Made by a program: the position numbers and the translations under genes. From positions 868,001-932,000 of the forward strand of contig NW_023501043.1 of assembly GCF_014066305.1 (NCBI RefSeq): a stretch of 64,000 bases of DNA, given 5' to 3'. Shown here piece by piece: positions 33,503 to 43,815 of this stretch. Numbering within the stretch: position 1 is the stretch's first letter; the number at the start of each line of letters is the position of its first letter. The stretch comes from Letharia columbiana (Eukaryota > Ascomycota > Lecanoromycetes > Lecanorales > Parmeliaceae). A model generated the notes under the pieces. That model was not told where the DNA came from. It made no database searches and saw nothing but the letters and a program-made list of their open reading frames with translations.

Positions 33503-33731
33503 GGGAGGGAAGAGGAGGATATCAGAGTTGAGGCAAGAAACTTACAGAGAGTGGGTGACTGTAGATCCCTTCTGGGTCTCGCCTCCGAACTGTCTCAAGC
33601 TATCCCAAGCTATCTCTTTTGTTTGTGTCCCCGCTCAGCATGTGGCAGGCATCGCGGAGACAACGCTCATACATCGTTTTTTTCTTAGCGTCGCTCATCC
33701 AAACCGATGATCTAGAATCTTTCCCTGGGTA

Positions 33732-33993
33732 CCCCATCGTCTGGCAGGGGGTAAAATTCAGGGGTTCCGACCGAACATCAAAAAACACCCCCATAGCATG
33801 TTAGTGTAATTCAATGACGCCTGCTTTCACAACAAAATACTTAGTGTCGCGATTAATCTTTATAAGCAGATCTAAGATTCTATAATAGAAAATAAGTCTG
33901 TGATTCTTGTCGTTCAAAAGTCATTGTGTGATGAACATACAGATATTTGATGTTCTGCCAAGACATTTTACCCCCAGGCGCCAGACGATGGGA
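33732..33993. repeat. 262-bp MITE with TA target site
   Basis: Ends CCCCATCGTCTGGC (left) and TCCCATCGTCTGGC (right, complemented), both running on into GGGGGTAAAAT. TA on both sides (33730-33731 and 33994-33995). Non-coding and probably Tc1/mariner-derived. Confidence 0.65.
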
Positions 33994-34500
33994 TAGTGAA
34001 CGTATGGACCTTACTGGCCCCCACCTAAAAGATTCAGGACCCACTTGGCTGATGTCCCCTTTTTCTTCGATGGCAAGGACATGGGCCTGAGTCTAGGAGT
34101 ATAATTTTAGTTGCATTGCGTACTCTTTCGAAGGTCGATACTGGACAGATGCTAGGGGGGCTTCAAGTAGAGCCTGGTGCGATGCCTGGCGGTCTCTGGC
34201 TGCTTGCATAGCATATACAGACATAATGAAAATCTTCAATGCAGTAAATCATTCAACACGAGCGATATCAGGAGTTGATTGTGCCGTCAATTCATTACAA
34301 GAGCATGCTTCCAAGGATCCACCTTTCAATGACCATGGCAGGGGTGCTTCCATACTGTCCCGCTAGATTTGACTCCCTCATGCACCTCCATGCACCTCTG
34401 TGCGCCACTATCCCCCATGAAATGAAGAACCGTCGTACCACTGACTATTAATTAGGATTAAAGAAGAGGCCTTTTGTACCAGGCCGAAAGTATCATAGAC
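33994..34500. other. intergenic, nothing recognised
   Basis: No supported gene. It lies between a MITE and the 3' end of the minus-strand CorA-like pseudogene. Confidence 0.4.
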
Positions 34501-36985
34501 TCAGCTGGTTCTGTGCTGCCACAAAAGCCATGACGCGACTGTGGCGATGGTCACTGGGAGAGAGACAGCCCAGTACACCCAAAATTTCTCGGATACTACC
34601 CGGGATTCCTGCCGAGTCTTGCTAGCTGAAGAGAAGTCAAAGAAGCTTGTACTGAATAAAGCCTCCAGGCAACCCGAAATTAGTCGGTGTCTGGTGCGGA
34701 AAGACCATGGTTCACTCACAGCAATGAAAGTTGCAGGCAATAAGGTTAATGTCAGGACTGCTATCGTCCTCATTGCTGCGCTATCTCTCCGTGCTGCTTC
34801 GCTCATCTTTACCATGACCTTGCTGTCATCCTGCGTGATGGTGTTGAAGGCCTGCCGAGGTCAATTGAGGTAGGATTCGAGAGATACTCGAATGCAGACT
34901 GACCAAGTCTATCTCGTTGCGCAGTCTTACCTCGTTAGTTTTAGATCGTGCACTTAAGTTCCGCAACGTCTGAACCTCAAAGCGGAGTGCTTGATTTGTC
35001 CGCCGTGAGACGTTGGAACTCGTGTCCGAAGGGGGCACTTTGCAGAACCACTCGTGTTGGCAAAGGATACTTTTTGTTGTTTCTGTTGCAACGTCAAGTG
35101 TTTCCGAGGCATGAACCACATGCCGCGCGAAGTCATGCAGTAGGGGGAAGTTGGCTGCTTGTTGGGCAACGCCGTGCCGATTCTAGAGACATATCAATTT
35201 GAGTTGGTTCCTCGTGTCAAAGATGCTGTGGTGGCAGCTTTACTACTTCAATCATCCTCACAGAGTCTCAAATAGACCAGACGGAGGCGTCGAAGGCTTT
35301 GATGATTTTTCCAAGGACGATCGCATGAAGCGAATAAGGATGAGACAGGTCAAGCGTTGTTGACGGCGACAATAAAAGGTTTCGAAGTCCATCGCGTAGA
35401 TGCTGAGGCACGTCGAAGCAGAGAACAACATGTACATTTGCTGAAGTCCATTTCGTGAAGAGTGCTATCTCTTCCATTCGTAATTGTGGTATTGGATACC
35501 CCTGACTTCTACTAGCTGCTTTATTATAAATCGGAACCATGTATATGCACCGGTCGTTAGTAGAGATTTACATTACTTAGAAAAGGACTATAACATGACT
35601 TTTAACCCTACCTTCTTCATTGTACGAATCTCCGCAACCAAAGAATCCATTAGAACGTTGGTAACTCTCGGACCAGAACAAATCAGGTATTGTGTATCGA
35701 TCAGCGAAAGCCTAGCAAGAGGCGTGTAACGGACACAACATGGCTTCGCTTTTTGCTCTGTCTACACAATGTCTTAGCACGTGTCGCCAGTGCCTCGGTA
35801 GTGTTTATAGATAAGACCGAAGACCGTCCTCTATTGTCGCACTTGTGCTGCGCCATGTTCCTTCCACTAATGCCAGTCAACATTCGTAATCAGCGGAAGG
35901 TCAGCTTCGTACCTTGTTCAAGGATATCGATGGAACTCATTGGGAATATGGTGGTGTTCAAGTCTCGCATTGATACAATCTGTATTGACGAGACTTCGAA
36001 AGCGTTCACCAGCAACGAAATCGGTCAGCAGCCTGTCAGTGTCAGGCTGAGGGGACCGAACAAATTCGGGCAAATTACAAATTCATACCCCAAACTATGC
36101 GATCCTTACAAATGCATACCCCATCTTACATTTTCATACCCCTTATTAAAAAAAATAGGGTATGAAATTGTAAGTTGCTACTACTTAGGGTATGAAAATG
36201 TAAGTTGCCATTTCTTGGGGTATGAAAATGTAAGATGCCACCAACTTGTAGATGTAGCCGTCCCTGTGCCCTGGAAGCGTAAAGTGTACCAGAGGACGTA
36301 GTGGTGGTCAAAGACGACGGGCTTCTGTCACCTTAGTTAGTGATATGCCAAAGAGAGGTAGAGGACGGGGGTCTTGAACGATAGCGGTAGCTGCCTGGCA
36401 GATGGCGGTCGGTAGGCTCCACTGAGCGTCAGGTAGTGGTCGTCGACTCCGCTGTCGATGACGGTGGTGTGGTGTGGTGTTGTGGGGTGGGGTGCTTGCG
36501 TTTGGCCCTCGAGTTGGCCCACTCGGCTTCCGTCTGATGTCTTGGAGCTGTTAAAATTTTCATTAGATGCGGTCGAAGAGATTCCCTTACTTCTATAATC
36601 TAACGGGCCAGATCGCGGATCCTCTCCTTAATAATTTAAAGCCTTTATAAAATTTCGAAAGTAAGCCCTTAGATAGCAATTCCAGGCCACTATGGCAACT
36701 TACAAAATCATACCCCTATAGATGGCAACTTACAAAATTATACCCCTATTAATGGCATCTTACAAATTCATACCCCGTTGGGGTATGAAAATGTAAGATG
36801 GGGTATGATTTTGTAAGGATTGCATAGTTTGGGGTATGAAAATGTAATTCGCCCAACAAATTCGATGGCTTTGTGGATCTATGCTCTCTTAAGAAAATGA
36901 TCCAATGCATCCTGTAAGTCTACAAGGTTGCGGTGGCGGATCTATAGGCTCTTGTGCTCCGCAGGGGGGGAATCGTCTTTGATCA
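34501..36985 (-). pseudogene. divergent CorA-like membrane protein, interrupted and decayed
   Basis: On the minus strand the C-terminal half reads FPLLHDFARHVVHASETLDV, RNEIDL, a 52-nt intron (34862-34913), AFNTITQDDSKVMVKM, a first membrane segment (MRTIAVLTLTLLPATFIA), a 57-nt intron, FSTSFFDF, and a second membrane segment (WVYWAVSLPVTIATVASWLL) to TAG 34501. This is the layout of the CorA-like domain common in filamentous fungi, without a GMN motif. Upstream are FTKWTSANVHVVLCFD and, beyond the inserted element at 36068-36854, DLQDALDHFLKRA. In-frame TGA codons occur at 35217, 35268 and 35918, at least two where the family has Arg; one frame shift lies near 35185. Non-functional. Exact N-terminus unknown. 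Confidence 0.7.
36068..36854. mobile_element. 787-bp long-TIR element with perfect 9-bp target duplication
   Basis: Ends GGGCAAATTAC... and ...GTAATTCGCCC form inverted repeats of about 160 bp built of repeated (C)ATACCCC / TTACAAATTC phrases. AACAAATTC is duplicated exactly (36059-36067 and 36855-36863). The minus-strand CorA-like reading frame is open across the site once the insert is removed (AIEFVRS). A non-coding core is shared with the element at 37058-37961. MULE-type by TSD length. Confidence 0.85.
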
Positions 36986-37057
36986 TTGCTGCGTAGGGTA
37001 AATCACAAATTCATACCCCAAAACCTTGGATTCTTACAAATTCATACAAATCTTGGC

Positions 37058-37961
37058 GGGCGAATTACTAATTCATACCCCGAAAGTATGGATCCTTACC
37101 GAATCATACCCCTAATTACTAAATCATACCCCTATACCAAATTTCACCCAAATATGAGGTATGATTCGGTAATTTGCCATTGCTCGGGGTATGATTTGGT
37201 AAGGATTCGTACTTGCTACAGTGGTCTATTTGAGTGGCCTACTTGTAGATACAGCTAGGTGCCTATTAGAAATTATTCCTTTAGGGCCCTACGGAGGCCT
37301 AAATAGGGGTGTCTGCAGCATAAAGTGTAGGATAACCTGGGTATTTAAGAGGGCCCCGGAAGCGTTTTCGGGGTAGTGAACTGTTAGTAGCGGCCTCTAC
37401 GGGGGCCCTGCGAAGGCCCTGCGGGGGTAAATATTTAGGTTCAAATAGGGGTGTTCTGGCTGTTAAGCGTAGACACCCCCCGGGACCAGCCTTTTTAGCT
37501 GACTTGCTAATAATAGTGTCTACGCTTGACAGCCAGAACACCCTTATTTGGACCTAAATATTTACCCCCGCAGGGCCTTCGCAGGGCCTTCGCAGGGCCC
37601 CCGGGGGTCGCTGCTAATATGAACCCCGTAAACCTTGAAGCGTAGGGTGTGATTGGCCCTTCGAGCAGTCGAAATTGCCCCCACTCGACTTTCATCTGAT
37701 GTTTTCAGACTGATAGAATTCTTATCAAATACGGTTGGAGAAAATCTCTTACTTCTATGGTCAGATAGGCCAGATCGTGGATTATCTCCTTCGTAGGTTG
37801 AGGCCATTTTGATAACTTATCGAATCATACCCCAAGCAATAACAAATTACCGAATCATACCCCATATTTAAGTGTGATTTGGTGTAGAGGTATGATTCAG
37901 TAATTAGGAGTATGATTCGGTAAGGATTTATACTTTCGAGGTATAATTCGGTAATTTGCCC
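37058..37961. mobile_element. 904-bp long-TIR element, same family as 36068-36854
   Basis: Inverted repeats of about 150 bp begin GGGCGAATTACTAATTCATA (left) and GGGCAAATTACCGAATTATA (right, complemented). AAATCTTGG / AAATCTTGA flank it as a 9-bp duplication with one G to A. The core at 37620-37800 resembles 36480-36640, confirming a family. It carries its own nested GC-rich palindrome. No protein encoded. Confidence 0.8.
37383..37615. repeat. GC-rich inverted-repeat insertion
   Basis: Two head-to-head copies of a unit (about 110 bp arms) rich in GGGCCCTGCGAAGGCCCTGC-like phrases. A single related copy is at 17990-18130 in the TA element at 17.7 kb. Non-coding MITE-like repeat. Confidence 0.65.
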
Positions 37962-38053
37962 AAATCTTGATTATTCTTTAGGGTATGAATTTATAATTTA
38001 TTGGACTACGTCTTTAAGGGCCCGGCGTTTAACGCCCCTAAAGAAGCCTCGGG

Positions 38054-38330
38054 TTACGATGTTCTATTTCAATTTTTTTTTTTTTTTTTATTACGCGCCA
38101 TCAAAATTTAAATCTAAATATAACTACTATAACTACCATAGCTAGCACTATTACTTATTTTAATAATCTACTATTATAGTCTATTCTAATAGCTAATTCT
38201 ATAGTATTATAATAGCCGTCTATAGATCTAGCATAGTAGATATCTCTACTAAGAACTCATATATGGCCTATTTTTATTCTAGCGAGATATATATCTATAT
38301 AGTACGCGATAATTATTTAAATTACTTTAT
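38054..38330 (+). mobile_element. left end of a second copy of the 11.8-kb element
   Basis: TACGATGTTCTATTTCA is a diverged form of the element's terminus, and 38106-38320 aligns through its length with 411-620 (phrases TATCTCTACTAAGA, CTATTTTTATTCTA). This copy keeps more C and G, so it shows where C to T changes fell in the first copy. Its right terminus was not found in the window. Confidence 0.6.
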
Positions 38331-38518
38331 TAAGTTAAGTACTTATTAAAATAATAATTATAACTATAACTATAGTTATAATAATAATAATAATAATAAA
38401 ATAATAATACTAAGTTTAGGCCTATAAATTAAATTTATAAAAAGTATTTAATTTTTAAATCTAATTTCGAGATAAATTCGACTCTCGAAGAGTAAAAATA
38501 CTTTAATTTAAAATTTAC

Positions 38519-38936
38519 TACGATGCGTAACGAGGCGAGAAACCTCGACGAAGTTTCGAAGTATATCTCGGCTATCTCGATGAATTTTAAGTTTCTCTAA
38601 ATAGAATATAGAATATAATATCGTAGTCTAAATTAGAGTGTAAGATATAGATGCTTAGAAAGATAATTAGAAGATATGTGAGATTGTATTTAGAGGGATA
38701 TCGTAGGGGTATTACGGGGATAATAGCCTCGAGCTAATCTAATTAATAGACGTTGCGAGGATAACAGCCTCGAGTTAATCTGATTAATAGGCGTTACGGG
38801 GGTAACGAGGTACCCTTATTACCTCGGTGAAAAAACCCTACCCCGACCCGACTCTACCCCGTCAAAACTCTAACCCGGAGCGAGGTGGTGTTGGGTACTC
38901 AAAACCTCGCCCTATTCCGCCCCGTTACGTAGCGTA
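38519..38936. repeat. hAT-type MITE, 418 bp
   Basis: Ends TACGATGCGTAACG and TACGCTACGTAACGGGGC (complemented). Flanks AAATTTAC / AGATTTAC give an 8-bp duplication with one mismatch, as for hAT. It is more mutated (AT-shifted) than its sister at 41671. Confidence 0.7.
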
Positions 38937-39185
38937 AGATTTACATAGAACTATAAGATTAAATTTTATAAATTCTAATTTTTAGAAAGTATAAAATAAG
39001 TTCTATAAATAATAAAAATAACAGTTAAATTTAGATAGAGAAAAGAGAAGTTATATTAATAATAAGTTTTTAAAGAGTTAAATAACTTTAAATTAATTTA
39101 GATCTAATTAATAAGAAGTTAATTTTAACATCTATTACGAGTCTAGGCCTATGAAATCAATTTATAAAAAGTAATTAATTTTTAG

Positions 39186-40366
39186 TGTTACGGATATATA
39201 GCATAACTAGAAGAATTCTACTATTTAAGCGAGATTTACGCTCTTTTAACCCTGCGGTTAGCGATACCTTAGCGAGTAATAGCGATCTTCTTTTACGATA
39301 TATATATAATAAATATACGATTACTTTATTAAGACGTGTTAGTAGACCACCTCCGCCTTTAAACGATAAAGAATAAAAAACGAATTAAATAATTAACGAT
39401 TATATATCTTAATACGATTAATAAAATATTATATCGAGTTAAAATAATTATAGTATTTTTAATACGTTTTATATATTAAAATCGTTGCGATATTATTATA
39501 ATATCGTTCTAAAATCGAGAAATCGTTATAAAATCTAGAACTATTTTAAAAAAAAATTAAGAATTCTATAATAATAGTTAAGATATATTAAGAAGAGTTT
39601 TATTTATAAAATTAATTAATTTTAAATAATAGATATACTCGCTAATTCGAACTACGAAACTATCTTACTCTATAAATTTTTATTACTCGATTAAATTTAC
39701 TTAAGCTAGAGAATAGTCTATTTAATTATATAAAGTAATTTATATAAATCTATTATTACTAAGATATCTCTATAAATATCGTAATTTTACTAATTTATAA
39801 TTACTATCGTAATATCTTAGATTTCTAAATTTATCGTATTGAAATTAATACGCTTTTTTAGAGAAATTAATCTACTACCGTTCTACGAAAAGCACCACTA
39901 AAAATATATAACGTACTTAAAAATTTCCAGTATCACGGTACATTACTAAGTAATCGTTAAAAGGCGATAATTTTTACTAATTTAGTATAGGTACGGTTAC
40001 CGCAGCTCATAGCCCTCCGCTAAGGTAGTTACGCTTTCCCGTGACAAATGATAGCAACACCGGTTCGACTCCGGGTGTGGTCGGTCAGCTTTGAATAGGT
40101 TACTCGCCGCTGCACTTGGGTTTGGTGGGGGCTCATAACCCCCGTGCCTTCCTTAGCTGCGCACCAGGCCTGCGAGTAGCTTACGGGTACACCCGGGGGC
40201 CCCTATATAGAAACATGCGTGTAGGCCAGCGCATGGGGACATGCGCCATTTTTCGAAGTGTGCAATTGTTACGGATATATAGCGTGACTAGAAGAATTCT
40301 ACTGTTTAAGCGGGATCCACGCTCTTTTAGCCCTGCGGTTAGCGGTAGTTACGCTTTCCCGTAACA
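39186..40366 (+). mobile_element. TRIM (miniature LTR retrotransposon) with nested TA element
   Basis: LTR 2 is 100 bp (40267-40366, TGTTACGG...CCGTAACA). LTR 1 starts at 39186 and ends at 40046; without the 761-bp nested insertion and its duplicated TA it is also exactly 100 bp. TTTAG duplicates flank the element (39181-39185 and 40367-40371). The 220-bp internal part begins TGATAGC, close to the TGGTAGC of primer sites for initiator-Met tRNA, contains a B-box-like GGTTCGACTCC, and encodes nothing. It is GC-rich in an AT-rich block, so the 420-bp element was too short or too young for RIP. Confidence 0.8.
39267..40025. mobile_element. 759-bp TA-flanked element inside TRIM LTR 1
   Basis: Ends CCTTAGCG and its complement CGCTAAGG, with TA on both sides (39265-39266 and 40026-40027). 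LTR 2 provides the empty site (GCGGTAGTTACGC). The interior is AT-rich with no transposase left. Tc1/mariner-type by target site. Confidence 0.75.
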
Positions 40367-40974
40367 TTTAGATCTAATTTCGAGATTAGATTTAATTCTA
40401 GAAGAGTAAAAATACTTTAATCTAAATACTATAAGACTAAATATTATAATTTTTACATTATTAGAGAGTATAAATTAGACTCTATAATAAGAAAAAAAAT
40501 CTAAAAGTCTAATAGAAAGTGAAAAATTTATATTAAATTCAAATAATGTATATCTATTTTTCTAATTAGGGCTGTCTCGAGCAACTTTGATTAGCGATCT
40601 TTAGTAAGCGATATTTAAATCCCTTGCCATTGAAGAATTATAAGACTAAATTTTAAGATTTTTTTATATTTAAAAAGCGTAAATTATAATCTATATTTTA
40701 AGAAAAAATTTAAAAATTTTAATAGAAGATAGTAAAGTTATTAAAGGGTTTAAAGTAGAGTAAGAGATTTTAATAATTGCTAACGCTAATTTATTTATCC
40801 GCGATATCTAATTAAAAAGCGTAGCGAATTCGAATTTATAATTAGCTATATATATAAATTTAAATTTTTTTAACTTAACTCTATCTTATTCTATTATATA
40901 TATTAATAATTTCTATAATATTTATTAATTTTATAATTTTTACGATTTTACGATTTTACGATTTTTTAGCGAGA

Positions 40975-41060
40975 GAGATTTATAGATTCGAATCGAGAAC
41001 GAAGCGAAAGAGTTTCGAATTTTATTGAAATTATTACTACTCGACTATCTAAGCTTATAT
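40975..41060 (-). other. tRNA-derived module, inverted copy
   Basis: On the minus strand the A-box-like TAGTCGAGTAG is at 41048-41038 and the B-box-like GATTCGAATCT at 40994-40984, with the flanking TCTCTCGCTAAAAAATCG conserved. Confidence 0.55.
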
Positions 41061-41670
41061 TAAAGAGTATTTTTAATAGAGTAGATAAGTCTTTAATAAG
41101 CGATATTTAAATTCTTTATCTTAAAACATTTATAAGACTAAATTTAATAATTCTTTTTTTATTTAAAAGCGTAAATTACGTTCTATAATTTAAAAAAAAA
41201 ATTAAAAAAATTTAATAGAAAATAAAAATGTTATTTTAAAATTAAATAATATATATCTATTTTTTAATTAGAGCTATCGACTATCGAGTAAATTTAATAA
41301 GCGAACTTTTAATAGACGATATTTAAATTCCTTACCTTTCAAAATTTATAAGACTCAATTATATAATTTCTTCAAGTTCAAGAAGTGTAATTTACGCTCT
41401 ATAATTGAAAAAAATAATTGAATTCTTTTAATAGAAAACAAAAAAGTTATTCTAAAATCAAATAATATACACATATTTTTTGATCAGGGCTGCCGGCAAA
41501 TTTGGTGGGCGAACTTTGATAAACGATATTTGAGGTCCTTGCCTTTTAATAATTATAAGACTAAATTTTCGAATTTTTACGCCATTGAAAAGCGCAATCT
41601 TCGCTCTATAATTAAAAAAAATAATCTTAAAATTTCAATAGAGAATAAAAAAGTTATTCTATGTGTGAAT

Positions 41671-42181
41671 TACGCTACGTAACGGAGCGGGGGACCCCGA
41701 CGGGGTTTCGGGGGGGGTCGGAGTCGGGATGGGGTTTCGGGTCGGGGTTTCGAGTTTCCTCGAAACCCTAACCCCGCCCCGACCCGGGAGCGGGGTTTCG
41801 GAGTATACCCCGTTACCCCGATGAACCCTAAATACCCCTAAGCGACCCCTCTAAAATTTGATATTATGTATTAAGAACTACGATAAAATAGAGTATAGAA
41901 TACGATATCGTAGTCTAAATTAGAGTATAAGATATAGGTGCTTAGAAAGATAATGAGATATGTGAGATTAAGGCGCTACGGGAACGCTACGGAGACGTTA
42001 CGAGGGTAACGACCCCGAGCTAACTTGATTGATAGGCTTGGCGGGGGTAACGGGGTGCCCCCGTTACCTCGATGGAAAAACCCCACCCCGACCCCACCTT
42101 ACCCCGTTGAAACCCCGACCCGGAGCGGGGTGGTGTTGGGTACCCAAAACCCCGCCCCACCCCGCCCCGTTGCGCAGCGTA
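41671..42181. repeat. hAT-type MITE, 511 bp
   Basis: Ends TACGCTACGTAACGGAGCGG and TACGCTGCGCAACGGGGCGG (complemented). GTGTGAAT / GGGTGAAT flank it as an 8-bp duplication with one mismatch. The rest of the family H sequence around it reads straight through (GTGTGAATAACGTACACCT). The interior is rich in CCCCGACCC-type palindromes and shares its middle with the MITE at 38519. Confidence 0.75.
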
Positions 42182-42517
42182 GGGTGAATAACGTACACCT
42201 ATTTTTTTGATAAGAAGGCGTAGAAGGGCTATCGAGCTAACTCAGCCGGTCTAATCAAAGAGCGTAGCGGACTCGAATTTATAATTGACTGCATATACAA
42301 ATTCAAGGTTTTTTAACTTAACTCTATCTTATTCTATTATATATACTAAAGAGTGTTAGAATTTCAGATATGTAATGCGTGTTGTGTAGAACGGACGGAT
42401 TGATTCTCTAAAACCTCTCCGGGGCCAGGTCCTAAATACAGTACAAAATCAGGTGGCTGGAAAACATGGTGGCTGGGATGCGCGGGAGCCACATTTCGAC
42501 ACTCCCCTGCAGCCACG

Positions 42518-43423
42518 GTGTCGATTAGAATGGCAGACGCTACTGCGGGACTACTGCAAGCCACTTGCGCAGTCATCTCCACTAACCCCCATATAGAATA
42601 GGAGGTAAACAATGGAGACGCGCTCATGCCTCGCTCCCATGCTTTCGTCCCATGTTTCTTTCATGTCATCGTCGCTTTCTACCACCTTCTATCATTGTCG
42701 ACTCCCTCTCCACCCTCCACAGCCCAAATTGCCTAGCACATAGCCGGGATCATGTCGCGCCTCCTCAACAACCCCCCAAATATCGAGACAATTTCCGATG
42801 CCCGTCCAAGCCCTCCTTGCGGATGAGATCACCGCGGCAGGTGATCTCATTATGGCCTCGAACGAGTTGAAAGAGCTGGATGACGAGACCCACTGCGATT
42901 GCGAGTTCTTTCGCAAATACCAGCTACCGTGTCGCGATATTTGGGCTCAGCATCAGCTCTTTGGGACGCTGAAAGAGGAGGATTTTGACCGCTGGACGTT
43001 CATGTGGGAGGACTCGGGCTTTGAGCTCTATGAGGGTATCACCTCGGAATACTACGAGAGGGGTATCGACGGTGAGATTGGGGCGCCGGCGAGGCGTCGA
43101 CTTGATATAAGCGGACTTTCAGGAGGAGGTGTAGGCCAAGTATGGGGTGGTGGAAGGGGCAAAGAATCCTCTGGGGGGGGGTCTCTACGACTATGGATAT
43201 GGGAACGACGGTAGCGACGTTAATCAATGAATTGTACAGCCTTAAATGTGCCCAATTGAGTGACAGCGAATTGCCAGAAGATCAGACGATTGTCGACACG
43301 ATGTTTGCCTGAGTTGCACGCGTCTCCATTGTTTACCTCCTATTCTATATGAGGAATGGTGGAGAAGACTGCGCGTGTGGCTTGCAGTAGCCTGCAGTAG
43401 CGTCTGCCATTCTAATCGGGACT
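42518..43423 (+). mobile_element. 906-bp MULE with SWIM fragment, 9-bp target duplication
   Basis: Inverted repeats of about 105 bp (42521-42627 and 43311-43420) share GATTAGAATGGCAGACGCTA and TATAGAATAGGAGGTAAACA. GCAGCCACG is duplicated exactly at 42509-42517 and 43424-43432. Between the TIRs is the C-terminal part of a MULE-type transposase. Inserted in the polypurine region of the Copia-type element. Confidence 0.8.
42798..43214 (+). pseudogene. MULE transposase C-terminal fragment with SWIM zinc finger
   Basis: The frame reads DETHCDCEFFRKYQLPCRDI, the CxCx(n)CxH layout of the SWIM domain found after the catalytic domain of MULE transposases, here with Asp in place of the final His. A segment FDRWTFMWEDSGFELYEG and a Gly/Arg-rich tail follow. 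The DDE catalytic domain is absent, so this is a deletion derivative. The SWIM assignment is by motif only. Confidence 0.6.
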
Positions 43424-43483
43424 GCAGCCACGCTCCCAGTCCACCCAACAAGAAATGAAGCCATACACAACTCCCATCAACGA

Positions 43484-43815
43484 TAAAGGCCATTCCAGCC
43501 TTCGACAACAACAACAGGCCATTCCAGCCTTTCAACAACAGGCCATTCCAGCCTCAACAACAACAGGCCATTCCAGCCTCTCAACAACAGGCCATTCCAG
43601 CCTTTCAACAAGAGGCCATTCCAGCCTTTCAATAAGAGGCCATTCCAGCCTTTCAATAAGAGGCCATTCCAGCCTTTCAACAAGAGGCCGTTCCAGCCGT
43701 AACAATAGGCCATTCCAGCCGTAACAATAGGCCATTCCAGCCGTAACAACAATAGGCCATTCCAGCCGTAACAATAGGCCATTCCAGCCGTAACAATAGG
43801 CCATTCCAGCCGTAA
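43484..43815. repeat. 22-bp minisatellite, about 15 copies
   Basis: AGGCCATTCCAGCC recurs every 18-25 bp with spacers of two main types (TTTCAACA- and GTAACAAT-). On the minus strand the array reads as a repeat of GWNGLL-type residues, but that frame is also repetitive on the plus strand, so coding is not claimed. Confidence 0.85.

Larger units (their letters stand above)
36996..38004. repeat. short foldback MITE of the CATACCCC family, split by an insertion
   Basis: 36996-37056 (GGGTAAATCACAAATTCATACC...) and 37962-38004 (...GGGTATGAATTTATAATTTATTGG complemented) are the halves of a foldback element of about 100 bp, interrupted at AAATCTTG by the next element. Confidence 0.6.
39139..40908 (-). 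repeat. family H copy nested in the previous one
   Basis: It starts GAGTCTAGGCCTATGAAAT and ends AACTCTATCTTATTC. It is split by the TRIM at 39186-40366; without it the copy is of the short 0.6-kb form. Confidence 0.55.
38412..42347 (-). repeat. family H copy, inverted, enlarged by nested insertions
   Basis: It begins at AAGTTTAGGCCTATAAATT and finishes at CTCTATCTTATTCTATTATA near 42345. Between them sit two hAT-type MITEs, a further family H copy containing a TRIM, and an inverted tRNA-like module. Nesting is inferred from the order of termini. Confidence 0.55.

Noticed and set aside
43484..43815. CRISPR-like spacing of AGGCCATTCCAGCC repeats
   Set aside because: Spacers are short, of two recurrent types and not unique; this is a minisatellite in a fungal retroelement.
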